A DNA stretch of 25,781 nt from Selenomonas sp. (GCF_024699275.1 NZ_JAILPX010000029.1:1-25781); one strand, 5' to 3'; positions 14,941-22,286 are shown, numbered from the stretch's first letter. Notes: a model not told the origin generated them from the sequence alone. Made by a program: numbers and translations.

Positions 14941-14966
14941 AAAAGGACACATGTCTATATGTGTCC
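14941..14966 (-). terminator. Hairpin between GNAT gene and deoC (terminator and/or operator)
   Basis: GGACACAT (14945-14952) pairs with ATGTGTCC (14959-14966) around a six-base loop and on the minus strand runs into TTTTATTG, so it can end the GNAT transcript. Its left part, AGGACACATGTC-TAT, nearly copies the palindrome before nupC (one substitution, one missing base), so it may also be a binding site controlling deoC. Confidence 0.6.
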
Positions 14967-15016
14967 CCTTATCGCATAATGGCACTGGCGCATAAACCAC
15001 CTAAATCGCTAATGGA

Positions 15017-15556
15017 TTAAGCCAGCTCCTTGCCGACCGCCAACCGCTCTTTATACTCGCGGTCAAGAATCCCTAAAATCACCAGATTCTCATACACGCC
15101 ATTGGTGATGATTGTTTCACGAATTAAGCCTTCCCGTACCATGCCCTCACGTTCATAGAGATGCAATGCCCGCTCATTATAATCCTTACAATCCAACCAG
15201 GCCCGATGAAAATGCTTTACGCTGAAACACCATTTTTTCAGCAGCTGCATGGCCTCATGACCATATCCCTTCCCTTTCTTGGCAATAATCACATGAGTCC
15301 ACTCCATTTCCCTGGCCTCTGTTTTCAACCCAGCCACGAGGAAATACCCCACTGCTTCACCACTATCCACTTCCTCCACAATCACATCCATAGAGGCTTC
15401 ACCACTGGTGATGATTTTCTCGTGAAACTCCCGGTCAAAGGGCACGATATAGGGCAAATTATCCGGATGATATTCCAAATCTATAATAAAATCCAAATCC
15501 TTTTTCATCGCCCGACGCAGACGCAAACGAACACCCTCGATTAAAATTTCAGCCAT
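15017..15556 (-). CDS. GNAT-family N-acetyltransferase
   Basis: 179 residues of the RimJ/RimL-SpeG branch of acetyl-CoA-dependent acetyltransferases. The N-terminus LRLRRAMKKDLDFIIDLE is the usual opening strand-helix; the acetyl-CoA loop is KKGKGYGHEAM (about 92-102); the C-terminal NERALHLYEREGMVREG (about 127-143) is the family's last helix-strand unit. A perfect GAGGAGG site precedes the ATG at 15556. Divergent from the MscS gene. The substrate (protein N-terminus, polyamine or antibiotic) cannot be assigned. Confidence 0.85.
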   Translation of the reverse strand: MAEILIEGVRLRLRRAMKKDLDFIIDLEYHPDNLPYIVPFDREFHEKIITSGEASMDVIVEEVDSGEAVGYFLVAGLKTEAREMEWTHVIIAKKGKGYGHEAMQLLKKWCFSVKHFHRAWLDCKDYNERALHLYEREGMVREGLIRETIITNGVYENLVILGILDREYKERLAVGKELA

Positions 15557-15646
15557 AATATCCTCCTCACTATTCTTTTTTTTCTATATATAGTATAATG
15601 AGGGAGATTTTTTATTTCAAGCAAGAAACGCAAAGGAGGAATTGCT

Positions 15647-16711
15647 TTGTTGAATATGGAATGGATGAACTGGTTCGACTGGACGCATCTACTGGAAATG
15701 CTGATTGTACCGTTGTGTATCCTGTTAGCAGCCCTTACTGCCGGTATAACCTTGAACCGCATGATTAAAAAACGGATCATGCAGCGATTGTCCACAGATG
15801 AAACCAGCTGGCAAAATATCCTGATCAACGCCCTGCAGGGCGTGCCCATTTCCTTCTGTCTGGTGGTGGGACTCTATTGGATTGTCAATACCATCGACAT
15901 CATTGAGCCACTGGTTAAAATCTTTTCCTATATCCTCTTCACGGTGATTATCCTCACCATCACCCGGGTTATTGCCCGTACGGTCAGCGGCATCATTGAC
16001 ATGCAAATCGAACGCTCACAGCAAAAAATGCCTAAAACCACCCTTCTAAACGCCATTGTCAATGGCATCATCTATGCCATGGGCATTTTGGTCGTTCTCC
16101 AATACTACGGCATTTCTATTGCCCCCATCCTTACCGCTTTAGGTGTCGGTGGTATGGCCGTCGCCTTAGCGCTGCAGGAAACCTTGGCCAATATCTTCTC
16201 TGGCCTGCACTTGATTCTCTCCAAACAGTTGCGTCTTGGTGATTACATTCATCTAAGCTCTGGCGAAGAGGGACGCGTTACCGATATCACCTGGCGTTTT
16301 ACCACCATCGTTCCTGTAGGTGAAGGCAATATGGTCGTCATCCCGAATCAGAAAATCGCTTCCTCCATCATCACCAACTACAGCATGCCCCGTCAGGACA
16401 TCGTGTTAAAAATTCCCGTAGGGGTAGCTTATGACAGTGACCTGCAGCGGGTTGAAGATGTAACCCTGGAAGTGGCCCGCAAAGTCCTTACCGAACTCAA
16501 TGAAGAATTGGACGAAGACCGCCAACCCACGGTACGCTTCTACAACTTCGGTGACAGCAGCATCGACTTCAATGTCTTTCTCCACTCTTCCCGTTTCGAT
16601 AACCAGTTCCGTCTCAAACACGAATTCATTAAGGCCCTGACCGCCAGGTTCCGGAAAGAAGGGATAGAAATTCCCTTTCCCATCCGAACCATTGTTCAAC
16701 AAGAGAACTAA
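15647..16711 (+). CDS. MscS-family mechanosensitive ion channel
   Basis: A 354-residue inner-membrane channel that opens under membrane tension to release solutes during osmotic downshock. Membrane segments lie at about 15-38, 65-85, 90-110 and 135-155, followed by the pore helix TALGVGGMAVALALQETLAN with Gly/Ala packing pattern (about 165-185). The soluble MscS beta domain includes LRLGDYIHL, GRVTDITWRFTTIV and VIPNQKIASSIITNYS (about 200-245), then the alpha/beta C-terminal domain. The start is TTG at 15647, seven bases after AAAGGAGG; the first in-frame ATG (15656) is too far from that site. Confidence 0.92.
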   Translation: MLNMEWMNWFDWTHLLEMLIVPLCILLAALTAGITLNRMIKKRIMQRLSTDETSWQNILINALQGVPISFCLVVGLYWIVNTIDIIEPLVKIFSYILFTVIILTITRVIARTVSGIIDMQIERSQQKMPKTTLLNAIVNGIIYAMGILVVLQYYGISIAPILTALGVGGMAVALALQETLANIFSGLHLILSKQLRLGDYIHLSSGEEGRVTDITWRFTTIVPVGEGNMVVIPNQKIASSIITNYSMPRQDIVLKIPVGVAYDSDLQRVEDVTLEVARKVLTELNEELDEDRQPTVRFYNFGDSSIDFNVFLHSSRFDNQFRLKHEFIKALTARFRKEGIEIPFPIRTIVQQEN

Positions 16712-16737
16712 ATTCGGTCGCTTTTCTTTGTACAGGA

Positions 16738-16782
16738 TATCCACAGATTGCCCCTTTAACAATCTGTGGATAATTTTTTTTG
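16738..16782 (+). terminator. Terminator of the MscS gene
   Basis: TATCCACAGATTG and CAATCTGTGGATA form a 13-bp stem followed by a run of eight Ts. The right arm contains a perfect DnaA-box sequence. Confidence 0.9.
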
Positions 16783-16824
16783 CTCAGTGAAAACCGGCTC
16801 TATCTCCCTTTTTCTTGTGGATAA
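16738..16824. promoter_or_regulatory. Cluster of DnaA-box sequences
   Basis: TGTGGATAA, the exact complement of the consensus TTATCCACA, occurs at 16765-16773 and 16816-16824; an 8-of-9 match in the opposite orientation is at 16737-16745. The first two partly coincide with the MscS terminator stem. They lie upstream of the nrd-like operon's promoter. No dnaA or dnaN is near, so this is not presented as oriC. Confidence 0.45.
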
Positions 16825-16837
16825 CTCCGTGGGCAAA

Positions 16838-16884
16838 CAACAACATATAGTATTTCTATTGACTAACAGCCATACATATTGTAT
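16838..16884 (+). promoter_or_regulatory. Tandem NrdR-box-like elements
   Basis: ACATATAGTAT (16843-16853) and ACATATTGTAT (16874-16884) differ at one position and are exactly 31 bp apart. Extended to 16 bp (16838-16853 and 16869-16884) they match about 12 and 11 positions of the NrdR consensus ACAcwAtATaTwgTGT. Paired boxes three helical turns apart over the promoter are characteristic of NrdR, the ATP/dATP-sensing repressor of ribonucleotide reductase genes. The second box overlaps the -10. Confidence 0.55.
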
Positions 16885-16887
16885 AAT
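16859..16887 (+). promoter_or_regulatory. Promoter of the mini-NrdD/nrdG operon
   Basis: TTGACT (16859-16864), 17-bp spacer, TATAAT (16882-16887). Predicted start near 16894 gives a leader of about 85 nt, with a small ACCAC/GTGGT hairpin at 16900-16914. Confidence 0.75.
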
Positions 16888-16978
16888 TTCCTTACATTCA
16901 CCACTTATTGTGGTATATCTTGTTATAACTTAACGACACCCCTTACGGGCCTTATAAATCAAAGGATAGGTGATTATC

Positions 16979-17266
16979 ATGATGGTAAACGATGTAGCAG
17001 TAACAATTGATGGTCTTAGTGATGTAACAGAAGCCGAAATCGCACAATATATTGGTTATGTAGAAGAGCAAACCAACGAAAAGGTCAACGAACTGACTTT
17101 ATCTCCTGCTGCTGACGGCCAGATTCATCTGGACTATGTACTCCAGCCTCAGAAGTTTGAACGCATCCGCCGCATTACCGGCTACCTCGTAGGCACGATT
17201 GACCGCTGGAATGATGCCAAACGTTCCGAGGAACACGACCGGGTAAAACATACGGTCATGCACTGA
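16979..17266 (+). CDS. Stand-alone NrdD C-terminal (glycyl radical) domain protein
   Basis: 95 residues from the ATG at 16979 (AGGTGA six bases upstream; a GTG at 16970 gives a 98-residue version). Residues 61-91, starting ERIRRITGYLVGTIDRWNDA, match the extreme C-terminus of anaerobic ribonucleoside-triphosphate reductase NrdD, where R-R-x-x-GYL surrounds the glycine that carries the radical and a K/R-rich ...RVKH tail follows; Gly68 would be that glycine. The Cys pairs of the NrdD zinc site are missing, as is the ~600-residue catalytic domain. Residues 1-58 form a small polar alpha/beta part. The stop is 2 bp from nrdG, whose product installs this radical. It may be a spare radical domain for NrdD, as GrcA/YfiD is for pyruvate formate-lyase, or a regulator. 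Function is inferred. Confidence 0.75.
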   Translation: MMVNDVAVTIDGLSDVTEAEIAQYIGYVEEQTNEKVNELTLSPAADGQIHLDYVLQPQKFERIRRITGYLVGTIDRWNDAKRSEEHDRVKHTVMH

Positions 17267-17268
17267 AG

Positions 17269-17763
17269 ATGAAGATTCGCATTGCCGGCATCGTAGAAGA
17301 ATCCATCGTAGACGGTGAAGGTCTGCGGCTCACAGTCTTCACTCAGGGATGTCCTCACCATTGTCCTGGATGTCATAATCCTGACACCCATTCCGCCACT
17401 GGCGGCAGGGATGCGGACACCAATGATATTCTTTCCCTGCTCGATGCCAACCCCCTGCTGGACGGGATCACCTTCAGCGGCGGTGATCCCTTTATCCAGC
17501 CTTCCCCCCTGACCAAACTTGCCCGCGAGGCTCATGCCCGCGGGCTTGATGTCTGGAGTTACACGGGTTACACCCTGGAGCAGCTGATAACCAAAAAAAA
17601 TCCTGCCATCGACGCCCTGCTGAAAGAGATCGATGTGCTGGTAGATGGCCGCTATGAGGAACGACTCCGTGATTTAACCCTGAATTTCCGCGGTTCCAGC
17701 AACCAGCGAGTAATTGACATGAATGCCTACCGTAAAACAGGCATGATAAAGACGCTTTATTAA
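17269..17763 (+). CDS. nrdG: Anaerobic ribonucleotide reductase activating protein
   Basis: Radical-SAM activase that generates the glycyl radical on NrdD so that ribonucleotides can be reduced without oxygen. 164 residues, usual size. The [4Fe-4S] cluster cysteines are Cys28, Cys32 and Cys35 in GCPHHCPGCHNPDTH, and the SAM-binding TFSGGDP lies at 68-74. The ATG follows the preceding stop codon by two bases with only a weak ribosome binding site, so translation is probably coupled to the mini-NrdD gene. A full-length nrdD is not in the window. Confidence 0.94.
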   Translation: MKIRIAGIVEESIVDGEGLRLTVFTQGCPHHCPGCHNPDTHSATGGRDADTNDILSLLDANPLLDGITFSGGDPFIQPSPLTKLAREAHARGLDVWSYTGYTLEQLITKKNPAIDALLKEIDVLVDGRYEERLRDLTLNFRGSSNQRVIDMNAYRKTGMIKTLY

Positions 17764-17765
17764 CC

Positions 17766-17827
17766 GCATAAATAAAAAAGCAAGGAGTAATCCCCGTTTG
17801 GATAACTCCTTGCTTTTTTATTTATGC
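17766..17827. terminator. Bidirectional terminator between nrdG and usp genes
   Basis: A long near-perfect inverted repeat with core AAGCAAGGAGT / ACTCCTTGCTT, flanked by matching A6 and T6 tracts, so a U run is present in both directions. Confidence 0.9.
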
Positions 17828-17856
17828 CCCAAGGGACAACAAACCGCCGGACACAA

Positions 17857-18273
17857 TTATTTTACAACCAATACAGGGCATTTCGCCTGTTCCACAATAT
17901 ACTGGCTCACGCTGCCCAGCAATACGCCTTTCACAATGCCCAGCCCACGGCTGCCCATAATAACCAAATCAATATCATTAGCAGCAGCAAAATCCAAAAT
18001 CACCACTGCAGGAGAGCCTGTCTCTGAAAAAGCCTCCTTCTCGATTCCTGAGGGCACCATTTCCATAGCTCTCTCCAGAATAACATTCCCTGCCTTAGTT
18101 ACAGCTTCCAGAATCGCATCCGATAAACAGGCATTGATGGCCAGCTGATTAATGTTCGCCACGTAGAGAAAATTCAGCTTTGCCTCACAGACCTCTGCCA
18201 TGGAAATAGCCTGTGCTACTGCACGATCCGAACCTTCTGATCCATCTACTGGCACAAGAATATTTTTCATCAT
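17857..18273 (-). CDS. Universal stress protein (UspA family), second of tandem pair
   Basis: 138 residues with the whole UspA fold: start MMKNILVPVDGSEGSDRAV, a central LNFLYVANI strand, and the nucleotide loop GSRG-x9-GS near the C-terminus (IMGSRGLGIVKGVLLGSVS), which marks the ATP-binding subgroup. A GAGGGGG site precedes adjacent ATGs at 18273 and 18270. It begins 19 bp after the related upstream gene, so the two share a transcript. Such proteins respond to stress, starvation or energy state; the partner is unknown. Confidence 0.92.
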   Translation of the reverse strand: MMKNILVPVDGSEGSDRAVAQAISMAEVCEAKLNFLYVANINQLAINACLSDAILEAVTKAGNVILERAMEMVPSGIEKEAFSETGSPAVVILDFAAANDIDLVIMGSRGLGIVKGVLLGSVSQYIVEQAKCPVLVVK

Positions 18274-18292
18274 AATGATTACCCCCTCAAGG

Positions 18293-18721
18293 TTATTTAA
18301 CCACCATCACAGCCATTTGCGCCCGTTCCACCAATTCCTGGCTGACACTGCCGGCAAAGAAGCCTTCCACGACCCCTAAGCCCCGGCCACCAGTCACAAT
18401 CAAATCCGGCAGGCTTTCTTCGGCAAACTGCAGAATTTCCTCCACAGGCATCCCGGTGCGACAGTGATATTCATAAGCAGTATTATCCGGCATGCTCCGT
18501 TCCACCATGGTCCGGGTAGCTGCCTCATCGCTGCGCACATCTCCCGCAATATCATCTGGGAGCCAGCTTTCCTCCTGGGCATCTGTTTCACTGGTAAAAT
18601 AGGTCACATGGAGTACGTCCAGCTTGGCATCCATTTCGTCAGCCAGATTAGCGGCGAACTGTAATGCCCTTCGGGATGTATCCGACGCATCCACCGGCAC
18701 TAAAATACGGGATAACTTCAT
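18293..18721 (-). CDS. Universal stress protein (UspA family), first of tandem pair
   Basis: 142 residues starting MKLSRILVPVDASDTSRRAL. The ATP-binding loop GGRG-x9-GS (TGGRGLGVVEGFFAGSVS) and final MVVK strand are intact. An acidic insert at about 45-65 (SETDAQEESWLPDD) is not present in its partner. GGGGAGG precedes the ATG at 18721. The pair resembles an ancient tandem duplication and probably forms homo- or heterodimers; this last point is inferred. Confidence 0.92.
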   Translation of the reverse strand: MKLSRILVPVDASDTSRRALQFAANLADEMDAKLDVLHVTYFTSETDAQEESWLPDDIAGDVRSDEAATRTMVERSMPDNTAYEYHCRTGMPVEEILQFAEESLPDLIVTGGRGLGVVEGFFAGSVSQELVERAQMAVMVVK

Positions 18722-18806
18722 CTGTTCATACCTCCCCGTAACAGCTTATGCCTTAATAGTTCGCTTCATGAACAAAAAAATCCTGCTCTAACACTTAGAA
18801 AATACG

Positions 18807-18836
18807 TTGACATTTTCTCACGGATAATGCTACACT
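18807..18836 (+). promoter_or_regulatory. Promoter of ilvA
   Basis: Perfect TTGACA (18807-18812), 18-bp spacer, TACACT (18831-18836), giving a ~70-nt leader. No T-box or leader peptide with Ile/Leu/Val codons is visible. Confidence 0.6.
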
Positions 18837-18913
18837 AAGTAGAACATTTTCATGATAAAATAATTATAAATCTGTCATTTCTGTAAATCAATATACAATA
18901 AGGAGGCTCTATT

Positions 18914-20164
18914 ATGTCTAAAGATAAAGCCAGCGTTCCCAGCACTGCTGAAATCGTTGCCCAGACCACCATTGCGGGAGTATATCAAGCCGCCCGCAAT
19001 TTAGAAGGCATCGTTAAAAAAACCCGCCTCATCGAAAGTGATTTTTTCTCTGAACAGTCTGGCAACCAAGTCTTTCTAAAGCCTGAAAATCTCCAGCACA
19101 CCGGTGCCTTTAAGCTGCGGGGAGCATACAACAAAATCAGCCAGCTCACCCCTGAAGAACGGGCTAAAGGGGTTATCACCTCTTCAGCCGGCAACCATGC
19201 CCAGGGCGTAGCCTTTGCTGCCCAAAAGCTAGGCGTGAAAGCTGTAATCTGTATGCCTGCCACCACGCCAATTCTCAAAGTAGAAGGCACAAAAGCCCTG
19301 GGCGCAGAAGTAGTACTCCATGGCGACGGCTTTGATGACGCCTATGCCTATAGCCTGGAATTGCAGAAACAGCACGGCTATGTCTACATCCATCCCTTCA
19401 ACGATTTACAGGTACTCCTTGGCCAAGGCACCACGGCTCTGGAAATCATCGATGCCTGTAAGGATATTGATGCCATCCTTGTCCCCATCGGTGGCGGCGG
19501 CTTTGCCTCCGGCGTCGCTTTAGCCACGAAACTGGTCAATCCGGATATCCAGGTCATCGGTGTAGAACCAGAAAATGCCGCCTGCATGAAGGCCGCCCTC
19601 ACCAAGGGGAAAATCACCACCTTGAAATCAGCCGACACCGTAGCTGACGGCTGCGCGGTGAAGACGGCCGGAACCCTGACTTTTGAATTCTGCAAAACAT
19701 ATCTGGACGATATCATCACGGTTTCCGAAATGGAAATTATGGGGGCCCTGCTCTCCTTAATCGAAAAACACAAACTCATCGCTGAAGGCGCAGGTGTGCT
19801 TTCCCTGGCAGCCCTTGCCAAGCTTCCCTTTAAAGGCAAAAAAGTAGCCGCCATCGTCAGTGGCGGCAATATCGATATCTCTACGATTTCTGCCCTTATC
19901 GAAAAGGCAAAAATAGCGCGTGGACGTGTATTCTGTTTTGGCATCCCCTTACCGGATAAACCTGGACAGCTCCTCAATGTCTCCCGAATCCTGGCTGAAG
20001 AAAACGCCAATGTCATTGAGCTCAACCACAACCAATCCAAAGTCACCGACAGTTTCAAAAAAGTCATTCTGGAAGTAACCTGCGAAACCAACAACGAAGA
20101 ACATATCCAAAGAATTGTAAAAGCCCTCCATGATAACGGCTATGATCCAGACCGAATTTACTGA
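18914..20164 (+). CDS. ilvA: Threonine ammonia-lyase with ACT domain
   Basis: PLP enzyme converting L-threonine to 2-oxobutanoate and ammonia, the entry to isoleucine synthesis or, in fermenters, to propionate. 416 residues. The PLP lysine is Lys67 in GAFKLRGA; SSAGNHAQG (90-98) binds the substrate carboxylate; GGGG (193-196) binds the phosphate; SGGNID lies at about 314-319. A single ACT-like domain (about 335-410) ends the protein, the layout of the ~400-residue form rather than the ~500-residue E. coli IlvA. A perfect AAGGAGG precedes the ATG. Monocistronic with no ilv neighbours, so biosynthetic versus catabolic use is undecided; tdcB is an alternative label. Confidence 0.92.
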   Translation: MSKDKASVPSTAEIVAQTTIAGVYQAARNLEGIVKKTRLIESDFFSEQSGNQVFLKPENLQHTGAFKLRGAYNKISQLTPEERAKGVITSSAGNHAQGVAFAAQKLGVKAVICMPATTPILKVEGTKALGAEVVLHGDGFDDAYAYSLELQKQHGYVYIHPFNDLQVLLGQGTTALEIIDACKDIDAILVPIGGGGFASGVALATKLVNPDIQVIGVEPENAACMKAALTKGKITTLKSADTVADGCAVKTAGTLTFEFCKTYLDDIITVSEMEIMGALLSLIEKHKLIAEGAGVLSLAALAKLPFKGKKVAAIVSGGNIDISTISALIEKAKIARGRVFCFGIPLPDKPGQLLNVSRILAEENANVIELNHNQSKVTDSFKKVILEVTCETNNEEHIQRIVKALHDNGYDPDRIY

Positions 20165-20200
20165 TAAACAAGATGCGCCTATTTTTGCGGCTCTGCCAGC

Positions 20201-20227
20201 AAAAACGCCTATTCCTTAAAGGAATAG
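20201..20227 (-). terminator. Terminator overlapping the GDT1-gene stop codon
   Basis: CTATTCC and GGAATAG pair around TTTAA on the minus strand, then GCGTTTTT follows. The stop codon lies in the loop. Confidence 0.7.
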
Positions 20228-20782
20228 ACACTGCACCAACCCTGCTGCACCAAAGAGGATAAATATCGCCGCCGACACTTTTTGCATGGTCGAAGGCGAT
20301 ATTTTTTTCTGCAGATAATTCCCTGCCACGAGCCCCATGCCATCAGCAATAATCATGCCCAGCACAGCACCAGCAAAGACCCAAAGCCAACTGCTCATCT
20401 CCGAGGCCAATGCCACAGCTGCCAGTTGGGTCTTATCCCCCATTTCCCCCAGAATAAAGGTCAAGGCCACTGTAGCCACAGGACCGAAGCGACTGGTCTT
20501 ACACACATCTTCTTCCTCATCATTCCCGCCGTTCAGCGACCAAATGCCAAAGCAGATAAAGAGAATAGAAGCCACCAGTGCCATTTTTTCTGTGGGCAGC
20601 AGGCTGCCAAGCGTAGCCCCCAAAAGTACGGCTAAAGCGTGCACCACGATAATTCCCAGTGTCATCCCCACAAACACCCGCCGGCTATCATAACGTCCTG
20701 CCAGAGCCATAATCAGAAACTGGGTTTTATCTCCTATCTCCGCAAAAAAAATCAATAAAAAAGATGCCCAAAAGGCTTCCAT
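20216..20782 (-). CDS. TMEM165/GDT1 (UPF0016) family membrane cation transporter
   Basis: 188 residues from the ATG at 20782, nine bases after AGGAGGG; the frame extends 57 bp upstream without support. Six membrane segments in two homologous halves, each with the diagnostic E-x-G-D-K-T motif: EIGDKTQ (about 15-21) and EMGDKTQ (about 112-118). An acidic loop (GGNDEEEDV) lies between. Bacterial relatives (MneA/Mnx type) export Mn2+; eukaryotic ones move Ca2+/Mn2+/H+. Mn export is therefore inferred. No yybP-ykoY manganese riboswitch pattern is visible upstream. Confidence 0.88.
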   Translation of the reverse strand: MEAFWASFLLIFFAEIGDKTQFLIMALAGRYDSRRVFVGMTLGIIVVHALAVLLGATLGSLLPTEKMALVASILFICFGIWSLNGGNDEEEDVCKTSRFGPVATVALTFILGEMGDKTQLAAVALASEMSSWLWVFAGAVLGMIIADGMGLVAGNYLQKKISPSTMQKVSAAIFILFGAAGLVQCLFL

Positions 20783-20897
20783 TAATTTCCCTCCTAAATC
20801 CCCTACAAATATTACACAAAGTATAGACCACGACTTCACTAAAAGCAGGAAAATTGTTCTTCCTGTCGAATCTTTTCAAGAGTCGGGGGGTGATACC

Positions 20898-21116
20898 ATG
20901 AGAGCAGTTATCCATTGGAAAGGCGGTTCTTCCGTTGCTGTTGATGATATTTTAACGATTCGCTATACCGATAAAGACGGCCCTAAATTTCTGCAAAGTA
21001 GTGAATTAAGTTCCTTTCAGTTTCAGGGAATTGACTCCTTCTCTTTTTTTACTAAAAAGGGACTTCTTATCTTTTCCGTAACAGAAATTCTCTATATTGA
21101 CTTCCGCGCCCGCTAA
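20898..21116 (+). CDS. Small hypothetical protein (72 aa)
   Basis: A GGGGGGTGA site precedes the ATG, and the frame diverges from the GDT1 gene. The product looks all-beta: alternating hydrophobic strands (AVIHWKGG, VDDILTIRYTD, SSFQFQGIDSFSFFTKKGLLIFSVTEILYIDF). The pattern suggests a small barrel or SH3-like fold. Family and role are unknown. Confidence 0.65.
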   Translation: MRAVIHWKGGSSVAVDDILTIRYTDKDGPKFLQSSELSSFQFQGIDSFSFFTKKGLLIFSVTEILYIDFRAR

Positions 21117-21174
21117 AAAACCTGTTTATAACCCCAAGAGACTGGGAACATTTTTCTGCCGCATTATATACAAC

Positions 21175-21214
21175 AAAAAGGCCTTGCCAAAGCAAATGCT
21201 ACGACAAGGTCTTT
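21175..21214 (-). terminator. Terminator of the tRNA-Asp/tRNA-Phe unit
   Basis: Minus strand AAGACCTTG pairs with CAAGGCCTT, with GTAGC/GCTTT partly pairing inside, followed by five Ts. Confidence 0.7.
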
Positions 21215-21224
21215 AATTTGCAAC

Positions 21225-21300
21225 TGGTGCCTTCGAGCGGAATCGAACCACTGACACGGGGATTTTCAGTCCCCTGCTCTACCAACTGAGCTACAAAGGC
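21225..21300 (-). tRNA. tRNA-Phe (GAA)
   Basis: A 76-nt cloverleaf with encoded CCA. Acceptor GCCTTTG/CGAAGGC, anticodon arm GGGGA-CTGAAAA-TCCCC with anticodon GAA, T-loop TTCGATT. Three bases separate it from tRNA-Asp, with which it is co-transcribed. Confidence 0.97.
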
Positions 21301-21303
21301 AAA

Positions 21304-21380
21304 TGGCGACCCGAATGGGACTTGAACCCATGACCTCCGCCGTGACAGGGCGGCATTCTAACCAACTAAACTACCGGGCC
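21304..21380 (-). tRNA. tRNA-Asp (GTC)
   Basis: A 77-nt cloverleaf with encoded CCA and discriminator G as expected for Asp. Anticodon arm CCGCC-CTGTCAC-GGCGG with anticodon GTC; T-arm ATGGG-TTCAAGT-CCCAT. Confidence 0.97.
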
Positions 21381-21407
21381 ATATAAATGTGTCACTCACA
21401 GGACATA

Positions 21408-21436
21408 ATTATACGGATAAACTCTTTTTTTGTCAA
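21408..21436 (-). promoter_or_regulatory. Consensus promoter of the tRNA unit
   Basis: Perfect TTGACA (21431-21436), 17-bp spacer, perfect TATAAT (21408-21413) on the minus strand, as expected for stable RNA genes. Confidence 0.85.
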
Positions 21437-21458
21437 TAGCTTCTACTCAGCTTTTTGC

Positions 21459-21490
21459 AAAAAAATAACCTTTCTATAACGAAAGGCTAT
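21459..21490 (-). terminator. Terminator of the chemoreceptor-domain gene
   Basis: Minus strand AGCCTTTC-GTTATA-GAAAGGTT followed by ATTTTTTT, ten bases past the stop codon. Confidence 0.85.
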
Positions 21491-21500
21491 TTTTCTATAC

Positions 21501-22034
21501 TCAGTTCAAGGCTTCCACAAATTTTTTCAAATCCTCAGCTGCCTTCGTTACACGAGACAAGTTAGCCGTGATTTCCTCAGTGGATGCGGCCTGTTCTTCA
21601 CTAATGGAACCAGTGGTTTCAATGGTCTTGGAAATCCCCTCAACTGCTTTATTCATTTCATTCAACGTAGACTGAATTTTTTCCGTGGCTTCACGTGATT
21701 GTTCCGCAAGTTTACGGACTTCCTCTGCTACGACAGCAAAACCACGCCCCTGCTCACCAGCACGGGCTGCTTCAATGGCTGCGTTAAGGCCCAATAAATT
21801 CGTCTGCCCAGCAATATTGGTAATGAAATCAATGACCTTGATGGTATCCGCATTTTTGGCCTGCAGCAGTTTAGCCTGTTCCACAGACTCCTGGCCTGCT
21901 TTTGCCAACGCACTGGCACTTTTGGCCACCTGTTCAACAGCTTCATAAACCGTCTGCGTCGATGATGCAATCTCTTCAATCGCTGAAGACAACCGTGCAT
22001 TAATCTCTTCCCTGTTCTTAATATCCTCTGCCAT
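21501..22034 (-). CDS. Soluble methyl-accepting chemotaxis signalling-domain protein
   Basis: 177 residues that consist almost entirely of the cytoplasmic coiled-coil hairpin of a chemoreceptor. The tip that binds CheA and CheW is canonical ([35 protein letters not shown], about 79-113). The arms are short, and there is no transmembrane segment, HAMP or sensor domain. GGGGAGG six or seven bases before the ATG at 22034 shows the start is genuine rather than a truncation. Glu/Gln-rich helix segments (EEQAAST) could be methylated. Possible roles are a cytoplasmic receptor partnered by another sensor, or a modulator of CheA arrays; neither can be chosen from sequence. Confidence 0.88.
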   Translation of the reverse strand: MAEDIKNREEINARLSSAIEEIASSTQTVYEAVEQVAKSASALAKAGQESVEQAKLLQAKNADTIKVIDFITNIAGQTNLLGLNAAIEAARAGEQGRGFAVVAEEVRKLAEQSREATEKIQSTLNEMNKAVEGISKTIETTGSISEEQAASTEEITANLSRVTKAAEDLKKFVEALN

Positions 22035-22286
22035 TTATATTCCTCCCCATCCTAATAATTTACATCTAAAAGCAACGCCCCATTTTTATTTCCTATAATG
22101 CCTTGCTCTTCTTTAATTCCACACGCAGTGCTAAAAACCTTCTTTTCTGGAAAAATTTTTTCATAAGAATAGCAACAGGATTATTATCCTCGTAAGCCGA
22201 ATTAATTATTATATAGCAAGTTATAGAGTACAACTTTGATGGCAGCCCAAAAGGCATGAGGATATAATCACAAGGAAGGATAGCCT

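Noticed and set aside
16738..16900. Possible replication origin (DnaA boxes next to AT-rich DNA)
   Set aside because: Only two perfect boxes and one near-match, one inside a terminator stem; no dnaA, dnaN, rpmH or gidA neighbourhood. A regulatory role is more likely.
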